Below are positions 23,147 to 34,362 of a DNA stretch of 64,000 nucleotides, in pieces. Each line of letters begins with the position of its first letter. Positions within the stretch are counted from its first letter, which is position 1. The position numbers and the translations under genes are program-made. The notes below the pieces were generated by a model that did no database searches, was not told where the DNA came from, and saw only the letters and a program-made list of their open reading frames with translations. The stretch comes from Xenopus tropicalis. Taxonomy: Eukaryota; Chordata; Amphibia; Anura; Pipidae. The stretch spans positions 141,367,545-141,431,544 of the forward strand of contig NC_030680.2 of the NCBI RefSeq assembly GCF_000004195.4. Direction: 5' to 3'.

Positions 23147-23657
23147 GTGATTGAAACAGACAATAACAATAATTTCATAAAGAAAAATGTTAGGGTTAAT
23201 GAGCACGAAGGAGTGGATTTCAGAAAAGACCCCGATTATAATAAGAGCTCTTCCAAGGTTTCTTCTTTTATATTCTTTCCCTTCTCTATTTTTCATTCTG
23301 TCCTCTCTTCCTTTTTTCTTTACTCTCCATCTGTCTGGACTAAACCCCATTAAGGTAATAAGAAAATAGTAAAAATAAGCAATTTGTAGTTCAAACATAA
23401 CATAATAGAGAATCATTTACATGTGGTTATACACTATTTGGGTTGGGGGTGAGATGGATTATAGGTTGTTATGATCTCTGCAAATGGAATGCAAGGCAGG
23501 ACTTGGACCTGGAGGAGGGTGCAAAGGACTGAGGACATGGCAGGGGGGTCATTTACAAGCTATTCTGGCATTGCTTCTGAAAGTATGAGGCAAATCTGCT
23601 GAGGCCTGGGTGGGCTTCTTTCTCCTCATAAATAGTAGGTAGTTAATAAGAATACAC
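23147..23657. other. Single-copy AT-rich sequence
   Basis: Pyrimidine-rich near 23260-23330. A 180-residue minus-strand frame here has no recognisable domain and is not annotated. Confidence 0.35.
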
Positions 23658-23660
23658 CAA

Positions 23661-24189
23661 GGGGCACATTTACTAACCCACGAACGGGTTGAAATGAGTC
23701 CGATTGCGTTTTTTTCGTAAAGATCGGTATTTTGCGATTTTTTCGTATTTTTTGCGATTTTTTCGGCGTCTTTACGAATTTTTCGTTACCAATACGATTT
23801 TTGCGTAAAAACGCGAGTTTTTCGTAGCCATTACGAAAGTTGCGTAAAATCTTGCGATTTTTCGTAGCGTTAAAACTTGCGCAAAAAGTTGCGCATTTTT
23901 CGTAGCGTTAAAACTTACGCGAAACTTTGCACCTTTTAAGTTTTAACGCTACGAAAAATGCGCAACTTTTCGCGTAAGTTTTAACGCTACGAAAAATGCG
24001 CAACTTTTTACGCAACTTTCGTAATGGATACGAAAAACTCGCGTTTTTACGCAAAAATCGTATTGGTAACGAAAAATTCGTAAAGAATCCGAAAAAATCG
24101 CAAAACATACGAAAAAGTCGCAAAATGTTCGTTTTCAAGTCGGAACTTTTCCAATTCGGGTCGGATTCGTGGGTTAGTAAATCAGCCCC
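23661..24189. mobile_element. CpG-rich foldback MITE, near-palindromic arms
   Basis: The ends ggggcacatttactaaccca (left) and gggttagtaaatcagcccc (right) are flanked by CAA at 23658-23660 and 24190-24192. The two halves fold back on each other around 23935: taaaacttgcgc and tttacgcaaaaatcg words recur in inverse order. Arms are about 230 bp and rich in TCG/CGA. Confidence 0.88.
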
Positions 24190-24192
24190 CAA

Positions 24193-24640
24193 GAGTAGAC
24201 CAATTTTTTTTTGTTTGTGGTTTAAATTTTGTTTGCATTTATATGTCCAGGAAGTCCACATAAGGAAGGGTGTAGTTGACCACACCTCCACACAGGCCCC
24301 CTCCCCCCACCAGTCGGTCTCCCTTCCCCAAACATGTCTAAGGGAGATTGGAGGATTGGTCAAGCGCCCTGCGGGAATGGAGTCTGGGCTGCCGGGGCCA
24401 ACCAGGTTTTTTCCCAGTGCCCTGGAGGCCCAGTCCGACCCTGTGTGCAAGGCAGTATGAGGGCTGGTGTAGGATGATATTGGTAAATACTAAGGGGGAA
24501 AGTAAATGGAGCAATTTTGGTGCAAATTAATCCATAATTAATTTGTATAATGAAAGAACAACAAAGAATGAAAGAACCCAAATGCCCCAGACATAGTCCT
24601 CCCATTCCCTGAGTTTCTACAGGTACCTGTAATGAAAAAT
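24193..24640. other. Mixed sequence with a hAT-type fragment
   Basis: The part at 24340-24446 (ggagtctgggctgccggggc ... cccagtccgaccctg) resembles one end of the CAGTGTCGGACTGG family. The rest is unrecognised. Confidence 0.4.
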
Positions 24641-25639
24641 TAGAACTTCCAGAAGGATCATGAAAATGGCTGCCTGCACCTGAAAGGGAATGAGCATTTT
24701 AATTGAACGAGACCCTGGAAAATAGAATGAAAATTCTATCAAAATGAAACCCTTAATAAGCGAGATTTATGGGAAAACGAGCTGCGTTAAAATACGTGTC
24801 CAACCAAACGGGAGTTCATTTAGAATGCAAATGTTTGGCCAAATGAAGAATGACTATTGATTCCCTCCTTCTGGGGAAAAGCTATCGTTTTTTCTTTCTG
24901 TAAGTTGGATGCAGGTGGAGCAATAAAACGAATTCCAGACTTGGCAGACACGCCACTTAACGATAGAAAACCAGAGGCTCGCACACACAAAAACCCCAGC
25001 CATTTTAATTCATTAATTAAGCCAATAGGGCCCATATGGAATTATATGCAAATATTTTACCTGGATCTACGGATGAAAAGAATAAAATGATATTGGAAAG
25101 GGGCCCAAATAAACTGGTTTCCCTCGTTTATGTCGCAGACAAAGATTTGCGGTGGAGTTTTTCCGTGCTCTTTGATTTCAATGGCGGCGGCTTAGGTTCA
25201 CATATTTTCCGTCGTGTCGGAGTCACGTGGAATGATAAAATGGCTTTCTTACATTTGAACAAACACACTTTTTTTTTATTTTGTGTGCGCGGGAGCTGGT
25301 GTGATTCTTGGACGGTAATCAATAGCACTTTGGTTTGAGTCTCAGAAATGGTTTTTTCTAGTATTTTAGTGGAAGAATAAAAAATATATATATCATTCTG
25401 GCTTCTTAAGAAATACATTTGTTGCTCTGAACCTACGGACATAATGTGGAATGGAAACGGCCATAAACAATAAAAATGTTACGGCACCAACAATTGTTAC
25501 AGGTCAATGTCTGCAACGTACACTTGGGGGCATCGTTAGGAAATGAAATGTTTTTTAGAGGGTTTTTCGTGCCCATTTTGATACAGATATTTGTGTATCT
25601 CTTGTACATTCATTTGCTTTGTATGTGGAAGGTAATAGT
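24641..25639. other. Single-copy AT-rich block, candidate conserved non-coding DNA
   Basis: There is no repeat over nearly 1 kb, which is rare in this window. It contains many ATTA/TAAT cores (ttaattcattaattaagcc) and intact CpGs around 25130-25230. This is a plausible enhancer block by composition only. Confidence 0.35.
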
Positions 25640-25968
25640 TAAATGGAGGTGCTGGGTGCTCCACAAAACTCTCTGCTCACCGTACAAACCAATAAACTTG
25701 CGGCTCAGTCTTTGGGACTTCGTGGAGGGCCCCTGCACCCCCAATGGCCCCCGCTGCCTTCACACACCCCCCCCCCGCAGGAGCCCCAAACCCCCGAGCG
25801 CCCCTAAATGAAACTCACCTGTGGCGCGTTGGGGTAGGGAGACCGCAGGAGACAGGAGCGTCCTGAGGGATTAGGGTCTGGGCTGCTGGGGCCCACTGGG
25901 CATTTTCCCTGTGCCCTGGCCCAGTCTGACGCTGGGAAGGTGTTGGTAGTATAAACATTTAACCCTTA
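25640..25968. other. GC-rich repeat-like segment
   Basis: It contains a C-run (cacaccccccccccgcagg) and, at about 25860-25935, ggtctgggctgctggggccc ... cccagtctgacgctg, which resembles the CAGTGTCGGACTGG family end. Confidence 0.4.
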
Positions 25969-26321
25969 GGGGGGCATTAACTATTGCCCAATTTTTTTGG
26001 TTTGGTTTCTTTGATGCAGAGAACCTGTCTTTGCTGTGGAAAAAAAACACAATTTTTTTGCAATTTATTGTGCGACAAATCCAAGTAAAAAAATACGCCA
26101 GTTGAAACTAGCCAAAGTCCTGTAGAAGTCAATGGCAGATGTCCCTTTTACAACTGGAAGATCTTTCTTTGCTTCTATGGTTTTTACAGGCTTTTGGAGT
26201 ATTTTTGATGCTGGTTTTTGTGTGACAATATGAAAACGTTGCATTCATGGCTTTAACATTTTTCCCGCAACTTTTTTTCACAACCACGAAAATGGGAATG
26301 TTAGTAAATGCCCCCCTGTTT
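25969..26321. mobile_element. MITE with GGGGGGCATT ends
   Basis: Left aggggggcattaacta and right tagtaaatgccccccT are imperfect inverted repeats. The right end word ttagtaaatgcccc resembles the foldback family at 23661, so it may be a relative. No clear target duplication was found. Confidence 0.5.
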
Positions 26322-28684
26322 TTCAAATTTGTTTTTGTAACGGAGCCGCACACACAGATATATGTAGTCGGGGAGCTTACCCCATTTATTGTGACCACCT
26401 TGATCAACATTTTCCCTTTTCAGGATGATGAAGGGAGGGTGTATCCCAGGATGAGTTCCGACCTGCTGTGCAGAGCACTGGTAACATTCAGACTCTCTTT
26501 GTCTCAGCTGGGCCCTGGGCATATTTGTGTGAAGGAACACATATATTCACTATGATTTCCCTTAGGACTTTCCTTTACTGGGTCCTTGTTGTCCCAGGCT
26601 CTCCAACTACATCCACTCCCTCCTCAAGTGTAAGTCCAAAGAGAAGGAGCAACCTGCTCCCACTTACTGTACAAACTTCACAGGAAGTGGTCACCACCCA
26701 TGCAGGCCAATAGGGAACACATCCCACCCTGTTATCCAAGATAAAGGTACCAGGACTTACCAAACCAAAATAGAGGAAAAGCCTAATGGGGGATTACATG
26801 TTGTTAGGCATCTTCCAGGGCTTCTTGACTGTTGTTCCTGTCTATATAAAGAGAGGGAGTATTTGGTTCTGTCTCTTTGGGCTCCACTCCAGGAGGGGTA
26901 TGGATGCTGCTGGAGAGCCTGAGGTTGAAGGCCTCGGGTGGAAGTAAGAAGATTAACCAATAAAATCAGCGCCAATTGGGCATCAATAGGGCCCCGCACT
27001 GATGGGGGGCCCACACCAGGAGGAATAAGTGCATCAAGCTGTCCAACCCACCCCAAACAACGATTGCCCAATAACTCTGCTATGTGTTCTGGGACATTAA
27101 ACACAAAGTGGGCACTGCATACATACTGATACCCCAGGGTACGTCTGTCACTGTGTATAGTGTGCCTGAGGGGCCAATATTCACTGTCTCACACTTTATA
27201 TAGTATGCTTGGTGTGTCTGTGCCCAGTGCTTGGGGCCACATTGTGCCATGAAATGTTGGGGGCCAATGGAACAAGAGAGAGAGAAAGAGAGGTGAAAAG
27301 GCAGGGTTACACCATCAGGCACAGAGTGAAAGGGCAGGAACTATTTGCCCACCCAGCCCTGGAACCCTGTGCCAGCTGGCAACATGGGTTCCCAAATGGG
27401 CCCCAAGCTGGTAGGGGTCAGAGATAGTGAATAATATCCTTTGGAACACACTGTGATGATCCTGGTACATTGGGGACAGATAGTGTATAATGTGATATTG
27501 TGCTATAAATATTCATTGTGCCAAGGAAGTATCTTTCAGTTTCTTTCTACTATTTCTTTCAGTATCTTTCTACTGTTCCTGGTTAAGAACCACCCAAATC
27601 TCTGTGATAGTGAATGTGAGTGTTGTAGTTCCGCGTAGAGACCCTTCCTCCAAAACTTATACAAGGGCCCAGCTCTGCAGCTGAAGTTTGCTATTATAGC
27701 CATAAATGGGTTACATATGCAACAATCCACCCTATTACACTGCTACATTGATCTGTGTTTAAATAGCTGACCCGTGACAGCTTCTCTTGTCAGATCAGGG
27801 CATTCATAAAATATTCAGGCAAAACTAGCACCAGAATCTGCTTTTACATGGGTTAGAATAGTTTAAACAAATCTTTCCTACGTTTCAGTCGGGACGAATA
27901 GATTTGCTCTGTTTTGTGCACAAGATTCGTGGGTCACATTTGGTTGGTCCTGGTGCAGGCGAATCAAAACGTAGCCACTTTGCCCGGCTCTGTCGGGAAC
28001 TCTCGACTCCGTCTGCATCTATATAAATCATCATTTATTGATTAAAAAGAAACGATTGTTCAGAGTCATTTTCCATAACTGGAATGGCCCAATAAGGGCA
28101 CGGTTAATAAATATATGTAATCCATGTGGACGTTCGTGCAGGATCCATGCATAATTGATATCCTCCCTCGCTCTGTTGTGTTGCCAGCATAACAACCTTT
28201 ACCTACTCCTAGGTGGAAAGCTTTAAAAACAAACATGTTCTAGCCCTCAGGCCCTTATCAGCATTCTAAGAACTTCAAATTATTCATTTCCAAAGTTACA
28301 AAATGTATTTAATTCACCGCGGACCACATAAAAAGCCGACATGTTTTGGCCCTAAGGCGTCGCTAATCCGAAACCCATCACAATGAAAGAATTTCTCATG
28401 ATCCGATCCTCATATCTGTTTAACCAGAAGCCAAAACATTTGTTGTTTCAGAATTTGTTCCGTGTTTCAGTACTTTACATAATATAAAGTTACATGTCAC
28501 GGAATATGTCGCTTTCATTCACTCTGGACATGATTAATCCTGGGAGAAACAAGTGGCAAAATTCCTAGGCTGAGGGACAGAGGAGACACTGGGGGGCTCA
28601 GCGCGAGTATGAAGGACTAATGGGGATACGGGCAAAGGGCAAAATGTGTCACAATCCCCTCTTTTAAACTACATGAACTAAATC
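26322..28684. other. Long single-copy stretch, no gene seen
   Basis: No window repeat and no exon with convincing splice context were seen. The 27740-28560 part is AT-rich with retained CpGs and could be regulatory. The rest looks like ordinary intergenic DNA. Confidence 0.35.
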
Positions 28685-28769
28685 AGTGGTTCTCAACCTT
28701 TCTAATGCCGCGACCCTTTAATTCAGTTCCTCATGTTGTGGTGACCCCCAAGCATAAAATTATTCCTAA
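28685..28769 (+). mobile_element. hAT fragment resembling SPIN (left ~85 bp)
   Basis: It begins CAGTGGTTCTCAACC, then taatgccgcgaccctttaa and catgttgtggtgaccccca. This order of words is what I remember for the left end of the SPIN hAT family, known from several mammals, a lizard and Xenopus by horizontal transfer. The right part is missing where a tandem array begins. Confidence 0.6.
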
Positions 28770-29487
28770 GTACCTGTACTTGATCCCAACTAAGATATAA
28801 TTACCCCTTATTGGGGGCAGAACAGCCCTATTGGGTTTATTTAATGGTTAAATGATTCCCTTTTCTCTGTAATAATAAAACAGTACCTGTACTTGATCCC
28901 AACTAAGATATAATTACCCCTTATTGGGGGCAGAACAGCCCTATTGGGTTTATTTAATGGTTAAATGATTCCCTTTTCTCTGTAATAATAAAACAGTACC
29001 TGTACTTGATCCCAACTAAGATATAATTACCCCTTATTGGGGCAGAACAGCCCTATTGGGTTTATTTAATGGTTAAATGATTCCCTTTTCTCTGTAATAA
29101 TAAAACAGTACCTGTACTTGATCCCAACTAAGATATAATTACCCCTTATTGGGGGCAGAACAGCCCTATTGGGTTTATTTAATGGTTAAATGATTCCCTT
29201 TTCTCTGTAATAATAAAACAGTACCTGTACTTGATCCCAACTAAGATATAATTACCCCTTATTGGGGGCAGAACAGCCCTATTGGGTTTATTTCATGGTT
29301 AAATGATTCCCTTTTCTCTGTAATAATAAAACAGTACCTGTACTTGATCCCAACTAAGATATAATTACCCCTTATTGGGGGCAGAACAGCCCTATTGGGT
29401 TTATTTAATGATTAAATGATTCCCTTTTCTCTGTAATAATAAAACAGTACCTGTACTTGATCCCAACTAAGATATAATTACCCCTTG
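28770..29487 (-). repeat. Detached array of ~6.3 of the 113-bp modules
   Basis: Units are in the same orientation as at 16048. It starts mid-unit (tacctgtacttgatccc) against the SPIN-like fragment and ends mid-unit (aattacccctt) against another MITE at 29488. No terminal inverted repeat of the parent MITE is present at either end. Confidence 0.88.
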
Positions 29488-29692
29488 CGACTTTTTTGTC
29501 ACGTGCGTCTTTTTTTGCCGCAACCAACCCCATTTTGCCGCAGCCATGCCCATTTTGATGCGACCACAACTTTTTTGACGTGTGATGAATTTTTCCACTG
29601 TGAATTCTCAAGGAACAATTCGCCAATGGCAAAATTCGCTGCGAATCCATGCCTGCCGAAAAAGTTTTCTCATCACTATCCAATAGCCAACA
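29488..29692. mobile_element. MITE fragment, TAGTGATGRGCGAA family
   Basis: The right end is gttttctcatcacta, the complement of the family terminus TAGTGATG. The interior has the family's gaatccatgcctgccgaaaa and attcgccaatggc words. The left end is lost at the junction with the 113-bp array. Confidence 0.6.
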
Positions 29693-30422
29693 TTGTCCCA
29701 TTTATTAACAAGTAATGATTAAATAGTTCCATAAATGATATATATTCTGGTTACTGTGCCTATACCTGTGCAAATAGGCTGAACTGAAAAAACATGAAAA
29801 TCTCAAGTAAATTTAAACCAGGTCCCTTTCCCCCACAATAAAAACAATAATGGTGAATACGCCCCGGCCTTGGGAACAAGCAATCAATCAGAATCCAACC
29901 TTAAATGTGATTTAGTGGGGGGGGCTTTTAAAGTAAAAAAAATGAGGTTTCCAAACAAAGGTCCGTGAATTTGTTATAAATCAAAGTCTATTAGTGTTTT
30001 GGAATTAGCTGTTTAAAGTGTTCCTGTCAAGGAGAATATTTGCAAATTTCATCGAAAACTGCCCCCACGTGAGGGTGTTCCTATGAGCTGACACTAAGGC
30101 TCCTTTCATCGGGCGCTTGGTGTGACTGACAAGGTTGCTCTGCTGGGACTGCCATGCTGAATGTGAGCGCTGTTTGGCTCCGTTTCCCATTCCCTTCGGA
30201 GCATTCCACATAATGTAAATAGCTTAGAAACCATTGCTGTAAATGATTTGTGATGCCATAATAAAGGAAAGGAGGTGTCAGATTCATGTTTGGATTTCAA
30301 AGCTGTGAAATGGTTGGCTATAGGCTGAATGAGGCTCCTCAGAAATGATTGGGCTCCATAACAATGCCCCACGCAGTGTGCCAAGTGCAAAAAAAGGCCA
30401 CAACCGGGCATTTTTTTCCACA
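29693..30422. other. Single-copy sequence, no gene seen
   Basis: No repeat or exon was recognised. Confidence 0.35.
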
Positions 30423-30430
30423 CTTGTGGG

Positions 30431-30807
30431 TAATGATGGGTGAAATGTTTCACCAGGCATGGATTCACTGCGAATTTCCGCATTTCGCCATTGGCGGATT
30501 GTTTCGCGAAACGGATGAAAAAAATGTGCCGCGGAAAAATTCGCCGCACGTCCAAAAATTGTCGCCGGTGTCAAAAAAAGAATAGCCGCAAGTATCAAAA
30601 GAATAGCCGCGCGAAGAAATAATCACCGCGGGCGCCAAAATAATAACCGCGGGCGACAAAATAATAGCCGTGCAACAAAACAATAGCCGTGCGACAAAAT
30701 AATAGCTGCAGGCGACAATTTTTTTTGTTGCACGACATTTTCGCTGTTTCGCAAATTTTTTGTGAAATTTTCGCCGAAGCCAAATGGAACTGATTCGCTC
30801 ATCACTA
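30431..30807. mobile_element. TAGTGATGRGCGAA-family MITE with 8-bp target duplication
   Basis: Ends TAATGATGGGTGAA and TTCGCTCATCACTA are inverted repeats, flanked by identical cttgtggg at 30423-30430 and 30808-30815. The interior is a ~20-bp minisatellite (aataatagccgcgggcgaca) at about 30580-30720. The family recurs at 29488, 48115 and 52230. Confidence 0.85.
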
Positions 30808-30815
30808 CTTGTGGG

Positions 30816-31188
30816 GCATTGTATGAATGGCCACAGGCGTCTGGGTTCCATTTTGTAGCACAGACTGCTGTTTCAATCTAGGTGCAAGGTAGGAGCGGCA
30901 GGGGGCTCAGCCCAATACAGGCAAAGCTGTGTATCCTGGCCCAGCTCTCTGCACTGAGCGCCAGACTTTCATCCTGACAGACTGTCCGTTCCCCTTCCCA
31001 GATATCCCCTCATGGAAAGTTTTCTACCCCTTTTACGCCAATGTCTCATGAACTGGAGTTAACACTTGTGACAAAAATTCAGTGAGAGTCAAAAAATTGT
31101 TGCTGGCCTGCATCCACCCAGTAGCCATGTACTACATTGCTACACCAACTATTTTTATGTGGACATGTAAACCTCTTGACCAGTATAT
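30816..31188. other. Single-copy sequence
   Basis: Nothing was recognised before the 19-bp direct repeat at 31189. Confidence 0.35.
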
Positions 31189-31207
31189 CTGCATTAGAAC
31201 ATTAGGC

Positions 31208-31500
31208 GAGTAGTAGTCAGCACCTAGCCTTGTGATTAGTTAGAAGTAGCGCAGGTTCCCCAATAGCCACTTTCCATCGGCACATCCAGGTACAGAAGAA
31301 CAGGAACAGCACCTCTTGTCTTTGTAGATTAAAATGCCTTTATTGCAAAGTTTTTTGGGGCAAACAACAACAGCAGCAACGTTTCAGGTCACATAAGACA
31401 TATGTGACCTGAAACGTTGCTGCTGTTGTTGTTTGCCCCAAAAAACTTTGCAATAAAGGCATTTTAATCTACAAAGACAAGAGGTGCTGTTCCTGTTCTT
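31208..31500. mobile_element. Retroelement-like insertion with 19-bp target duplication
   Basis: It is bounded by identical ctgcattagaacattaggc at 31189-31207 and 31501-31519, the length expected for target-primed reverse transcription. The insert holds the acctgaaacgttgctgctg and caataaaggcattttaatc words typical of a frog repeat 3' end, once in each orientation. Inversion during reverse transcription is the likely cause. Confidence 0.7.
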
Positions 31501-31503
31501 CTG
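31293..31503. repeat. Perfect 103-bp inverted repeat with 5-bp spacer
   Basis: The arm 31293-31395 is the exact reverse complement of 31401-31503, with agaca as the spacer. I compared all 103 bases by eye and found no mismatch. The outer three bases of the right arm overlap the target duplication. Confidence 0.95.
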
Positions 31504-31519
31504 CATTAGAACATTAGGC

Positions 31520-31893
31520 ATCAGACTCCCATGGTCCAGCCTAGGCATTAATATAGCTTAATTCAACTGTAGAAGAAATATCTGAGCATAAGTAGCCCTC
31601 ATCATAAACTGTAGGACATACGCACCAAGGCATTCATGTAAGGAAAGCCATCAAAGAAACAAGGGACAATTACTATGAGCCCATTGAGCACTTACCATGG
31701 TCATCAAAATATAGAGCAATATAGCAGCCCTTTACTTTAATAAAGTCATGTTCAACATGCAGTGATTTCCACCAGGCAGGAAGTGGACCCAGGTGATAAA
31801 GAATCCGAAATCTGAAATGATAAGAATGCCCAAGAAGTTAAAAGTTCATGGACTGGTCCATGAAGGTCCAGAACATAACCATATGCAGCATAG
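31520..31893. other. Single-copy sequence
   Basis: No repeat or exon was recognised. Confidence 0.35.
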
Positions 31894-32308
31894 TTAAAGG
31901 AGAAGGAAAGGTAAAAACTCAGTAGGCTTTATCAGAAAGGTCTATGTATATACAGCCATAAGCACTCACAGAAACGCTGCACTGAGTCCTCTAAAAAAAG
32001 ATTTCTTGTGTCTGTTTTCCTCTGCTAGAGAAACACAGCTTTCTGCTCTCTCCCCTCTCCTGCTCCCCACTCCCACAAGAATTCTAAGAACTCACTCCCC
32101 CCCCCCCTTAGGAATGTGGATCTGAGCAGGATCAGCAGGAAGCTTCCTCATAGCCTTACTAACTGAGCACTTGGTCTGGGTGTCTATGCAGGAGCGAGGC
32201 ATTATGGGAACTTTCTTTACACAGCTCAGCGTTTTTTCTTCCTGTTTGGCTTCTGATCTTCTGAACAGCTTGAGATTAACTCTTTACTAGCCTTTCCTTC
32301 TCCTTTAA
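31894..32308. mobile_element. T2-type (Kolobok) MITE, TTAA-flanked
   Basis: It starts TTAAAGGAGAAGGAAAGG and ends CCTTTCCTTCTCCTTTAA, the signature of the T2 MITE family abundant in Xenopus, whose target is TTAA. No transposase is encoded. A C-run lies near 32097. Confidence 0.85.
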
Positions 32309-32346
32309 AGTTAAAGAGTCAAGCCTGCCCAAAGAGCAGGCAAACA

Positions 32347-32425
32347 GCAGTGTCGGACTGGGTGGTGGGACACCGGGAAAACATGGTGGGTCCTGCTGAC
32401 CCAGTCCTGCTCCCAGGGCCATTAT
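32347..32425 (+). mobile_element. CAGTGTCGGACTGG-family hAT fragment, left end
   Basis: It begins cagtgtcggactgggtggtg. A right end was not found. Confidence 0.6.
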
Positions 32426-33620
32426 GGGGGAGGGGGATAGTCCCTGGCCTGGTGGCTTTCTAGGTGTTGGGGGCGCTGGCTGTGCTGCACTTAGTTGATG
32501 AACTCCTGTTCCTGCATGTTCAGTCCTCTACACAGCTTTGTGTACTGTGTAGGGAAAAGTCCCAGTAAAGCCACACAGGGATTGAATGGGCTGGAGGGGA
32601 AGCTCAAACTTCACCTATCCAATCTCTGTGCAGCTCTACCTGGACCCTCCCCCTACACAGTATGGAAAGCTGCATAGGAGACAGGAAGTGAAGGCACGGA
32701 AGCACTGCTGGGCCCCCCTACAGGGGCAGATTCATGGCTGGGGTGAAGGGCCAATTCTGTGGGATACTGGGAATTTTATCTAGACAGCTACAGGCCTGGA
32801 ATACATTTTTTTTTAATTTCTCAAGTTGGGTTCCCAGTCTCCATTCATTAGCAGGGAGCCCTACTTTTTCTACTCCAATCTTGGTAAAAAAAAATACATA
32901 TATATATGATATGGAATGCAAACCCACAGGGCACATTTTCCATTTTGAGGGGTCTCGGTTTTCATAACAGTTGAGTGCGCTGGTAGCGCTTTGATCTTTC
33001 AATAACCCTCCTCTTCATCTGCAAATCCTAATGCACTGCAGTTTGGGATACGGTTTAATTAAGTCTACAGAGCAGTTTATGCTTGATGAATATTATAGTT
33101 GCAGGTCAAGCTGATATCCAGCAAAAAAAAAATATATTAATAACGTCCCGGCGTTCAATTTCTTTTAATATCGAGGTAAAGAGCAGTGGTAACCACCACA
33201 GGCCAATTTGACGGTTGCAAAACTAATTAAATGTGTCTTGTGTTTCCATTTATATTCTAAAATATATCATCCCCAGATAACAGCGTAATGTTTAATTCTT
33301 CATCCTATTAAGAGCTTACTGTAATGTCTTTTTAACATAAATTGTAACTAAGGACAGGTACTATTTAAGAAGGTTGACAATAGGGATGACCTAGATTATC
33401 ATGACACTGCCAAAAGATGTATCGCTTGTGACTGTCTCATAGAGAAGAAAGATCAGGAATACATTTTACATTAATACAGACGACTGTTGCGCCTGAATTA
33501 GCCTCTTGGAAAACATTATCTCAGGCAAAAGCCTTTGCTTTGCCATATTTTTTAATTGGTGTCTTAAACGTGCAGATAAAAAAAAGTTGATGCATTGGGG
33601 ATGTTCTCACCCATCCTTGT
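32426..33620. other. Mostly single-copy sequence, candidate regulatory DNA
   Basis: No window repeat was recognised. The 32990-33560 part is AT-rich with several ATTA/TTAAT cores and could be a conserved non-coding block. Confidence 0.35.
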
Positions 33621-33625
33621 GTAAA

Positions 33626-33966
33626 AGCTGGCCATACACGGGCAGATCGCCAAGCGAGCGGATCTTCACCCGATATCCCCACCTACGGGTGGCGATATCA
33701 GGGAGGCATGTAGGCGAAAATGGGGACCAAACGATCGAATTCTGCACGCGGAAATGGGGCAGTCGGTTCGGGGACCACATCAACGAGTCGATACGGTCCC
33801 CGATCCGACTGGATTTTCTAACCTGGCTGATCGTTATCTGGCCAATTTCAGGCCAGATATCGGTCGGCCAGGCCCCTCGGTTCTGCCCCTACACGGGCCA
33901 ATAAGCTGCCGAATCGGTCCAAGGGACCGATATCGGCAGCTATAATCGGCCCGTGTATGGGGACCT
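33626..33966. mobile_element. MITE with AGCTGGCCATACACG ends
   Basis: Left AGCTGGCCATACACG and right CCGTGTATGGGGACCT are inverted repeats. It is the same family as 18349 and 60907. The target duplication is not clear here. Most of it is included in a tandem duplication. Confidence 0.75.
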
Positions 33967-34362
33967 TTAGTCTAATCTACTTGGATCTTGAGAAGACTCT
34001 AAAGCGCTGATGAGATGGCACCGCGGATCTTCACCCGATATCCCCACCTACGGGTAACATGTAGGCGAAAACGGGGGCCAAACGATCGAATTCTGCACGC
34101 GGAAATGGGGCAGTCGGTTCGGGGACTGCATCAACCAGCCGATACGGTCCCCGATCTGACTGGATTTTCTAACCTGGCCGATTGATATCTGGCCAGATAT
34201 CGGTCGGCCAGGCCCCTCGGTTCTGCCCCTACACGGGCCAATAAACTGCCGAATCGGTCCAAGGGACCCATATCGGCAGCTATAATTGGCCCGTGTATGG
34301 GGACCTTTAGTCTAATCTACTTGGATCTTGAGAAGACTCTAAAGCGCTGATGAGATGGCACC
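33658..34362. repeat. ~365-bp tandem duplication spanning a MITE and its flank
   Basis: Copy 1 is 33658-34022 and copy 2 is 34023-34362. Both contain the MITE from gcggatcttcacccgat onward plus the same 56-base flank ending gagatggcacc. Copy 2 has two small deletions. The junction is gcaccgcggatct at about 34018-34029. Confidence 0.9.

Noticed and set aside
22874..23416. 180-codon minus-strand ORF
   Set aside because: No recognisable domain, low-complexity composition, no splice or promoter context.
28770..29487. Centromeric satellite
   Set aside because: The 113-bp units occur as short arrays tied to MITE copies across the window, not as a megabase-type block.
29488..30810. Possible tRNA-derived SINE
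   Set aside because: No A/B-box pair or cloverleaf could be made out. Inverted ends and an 8-bp duplication point to a DNA element.
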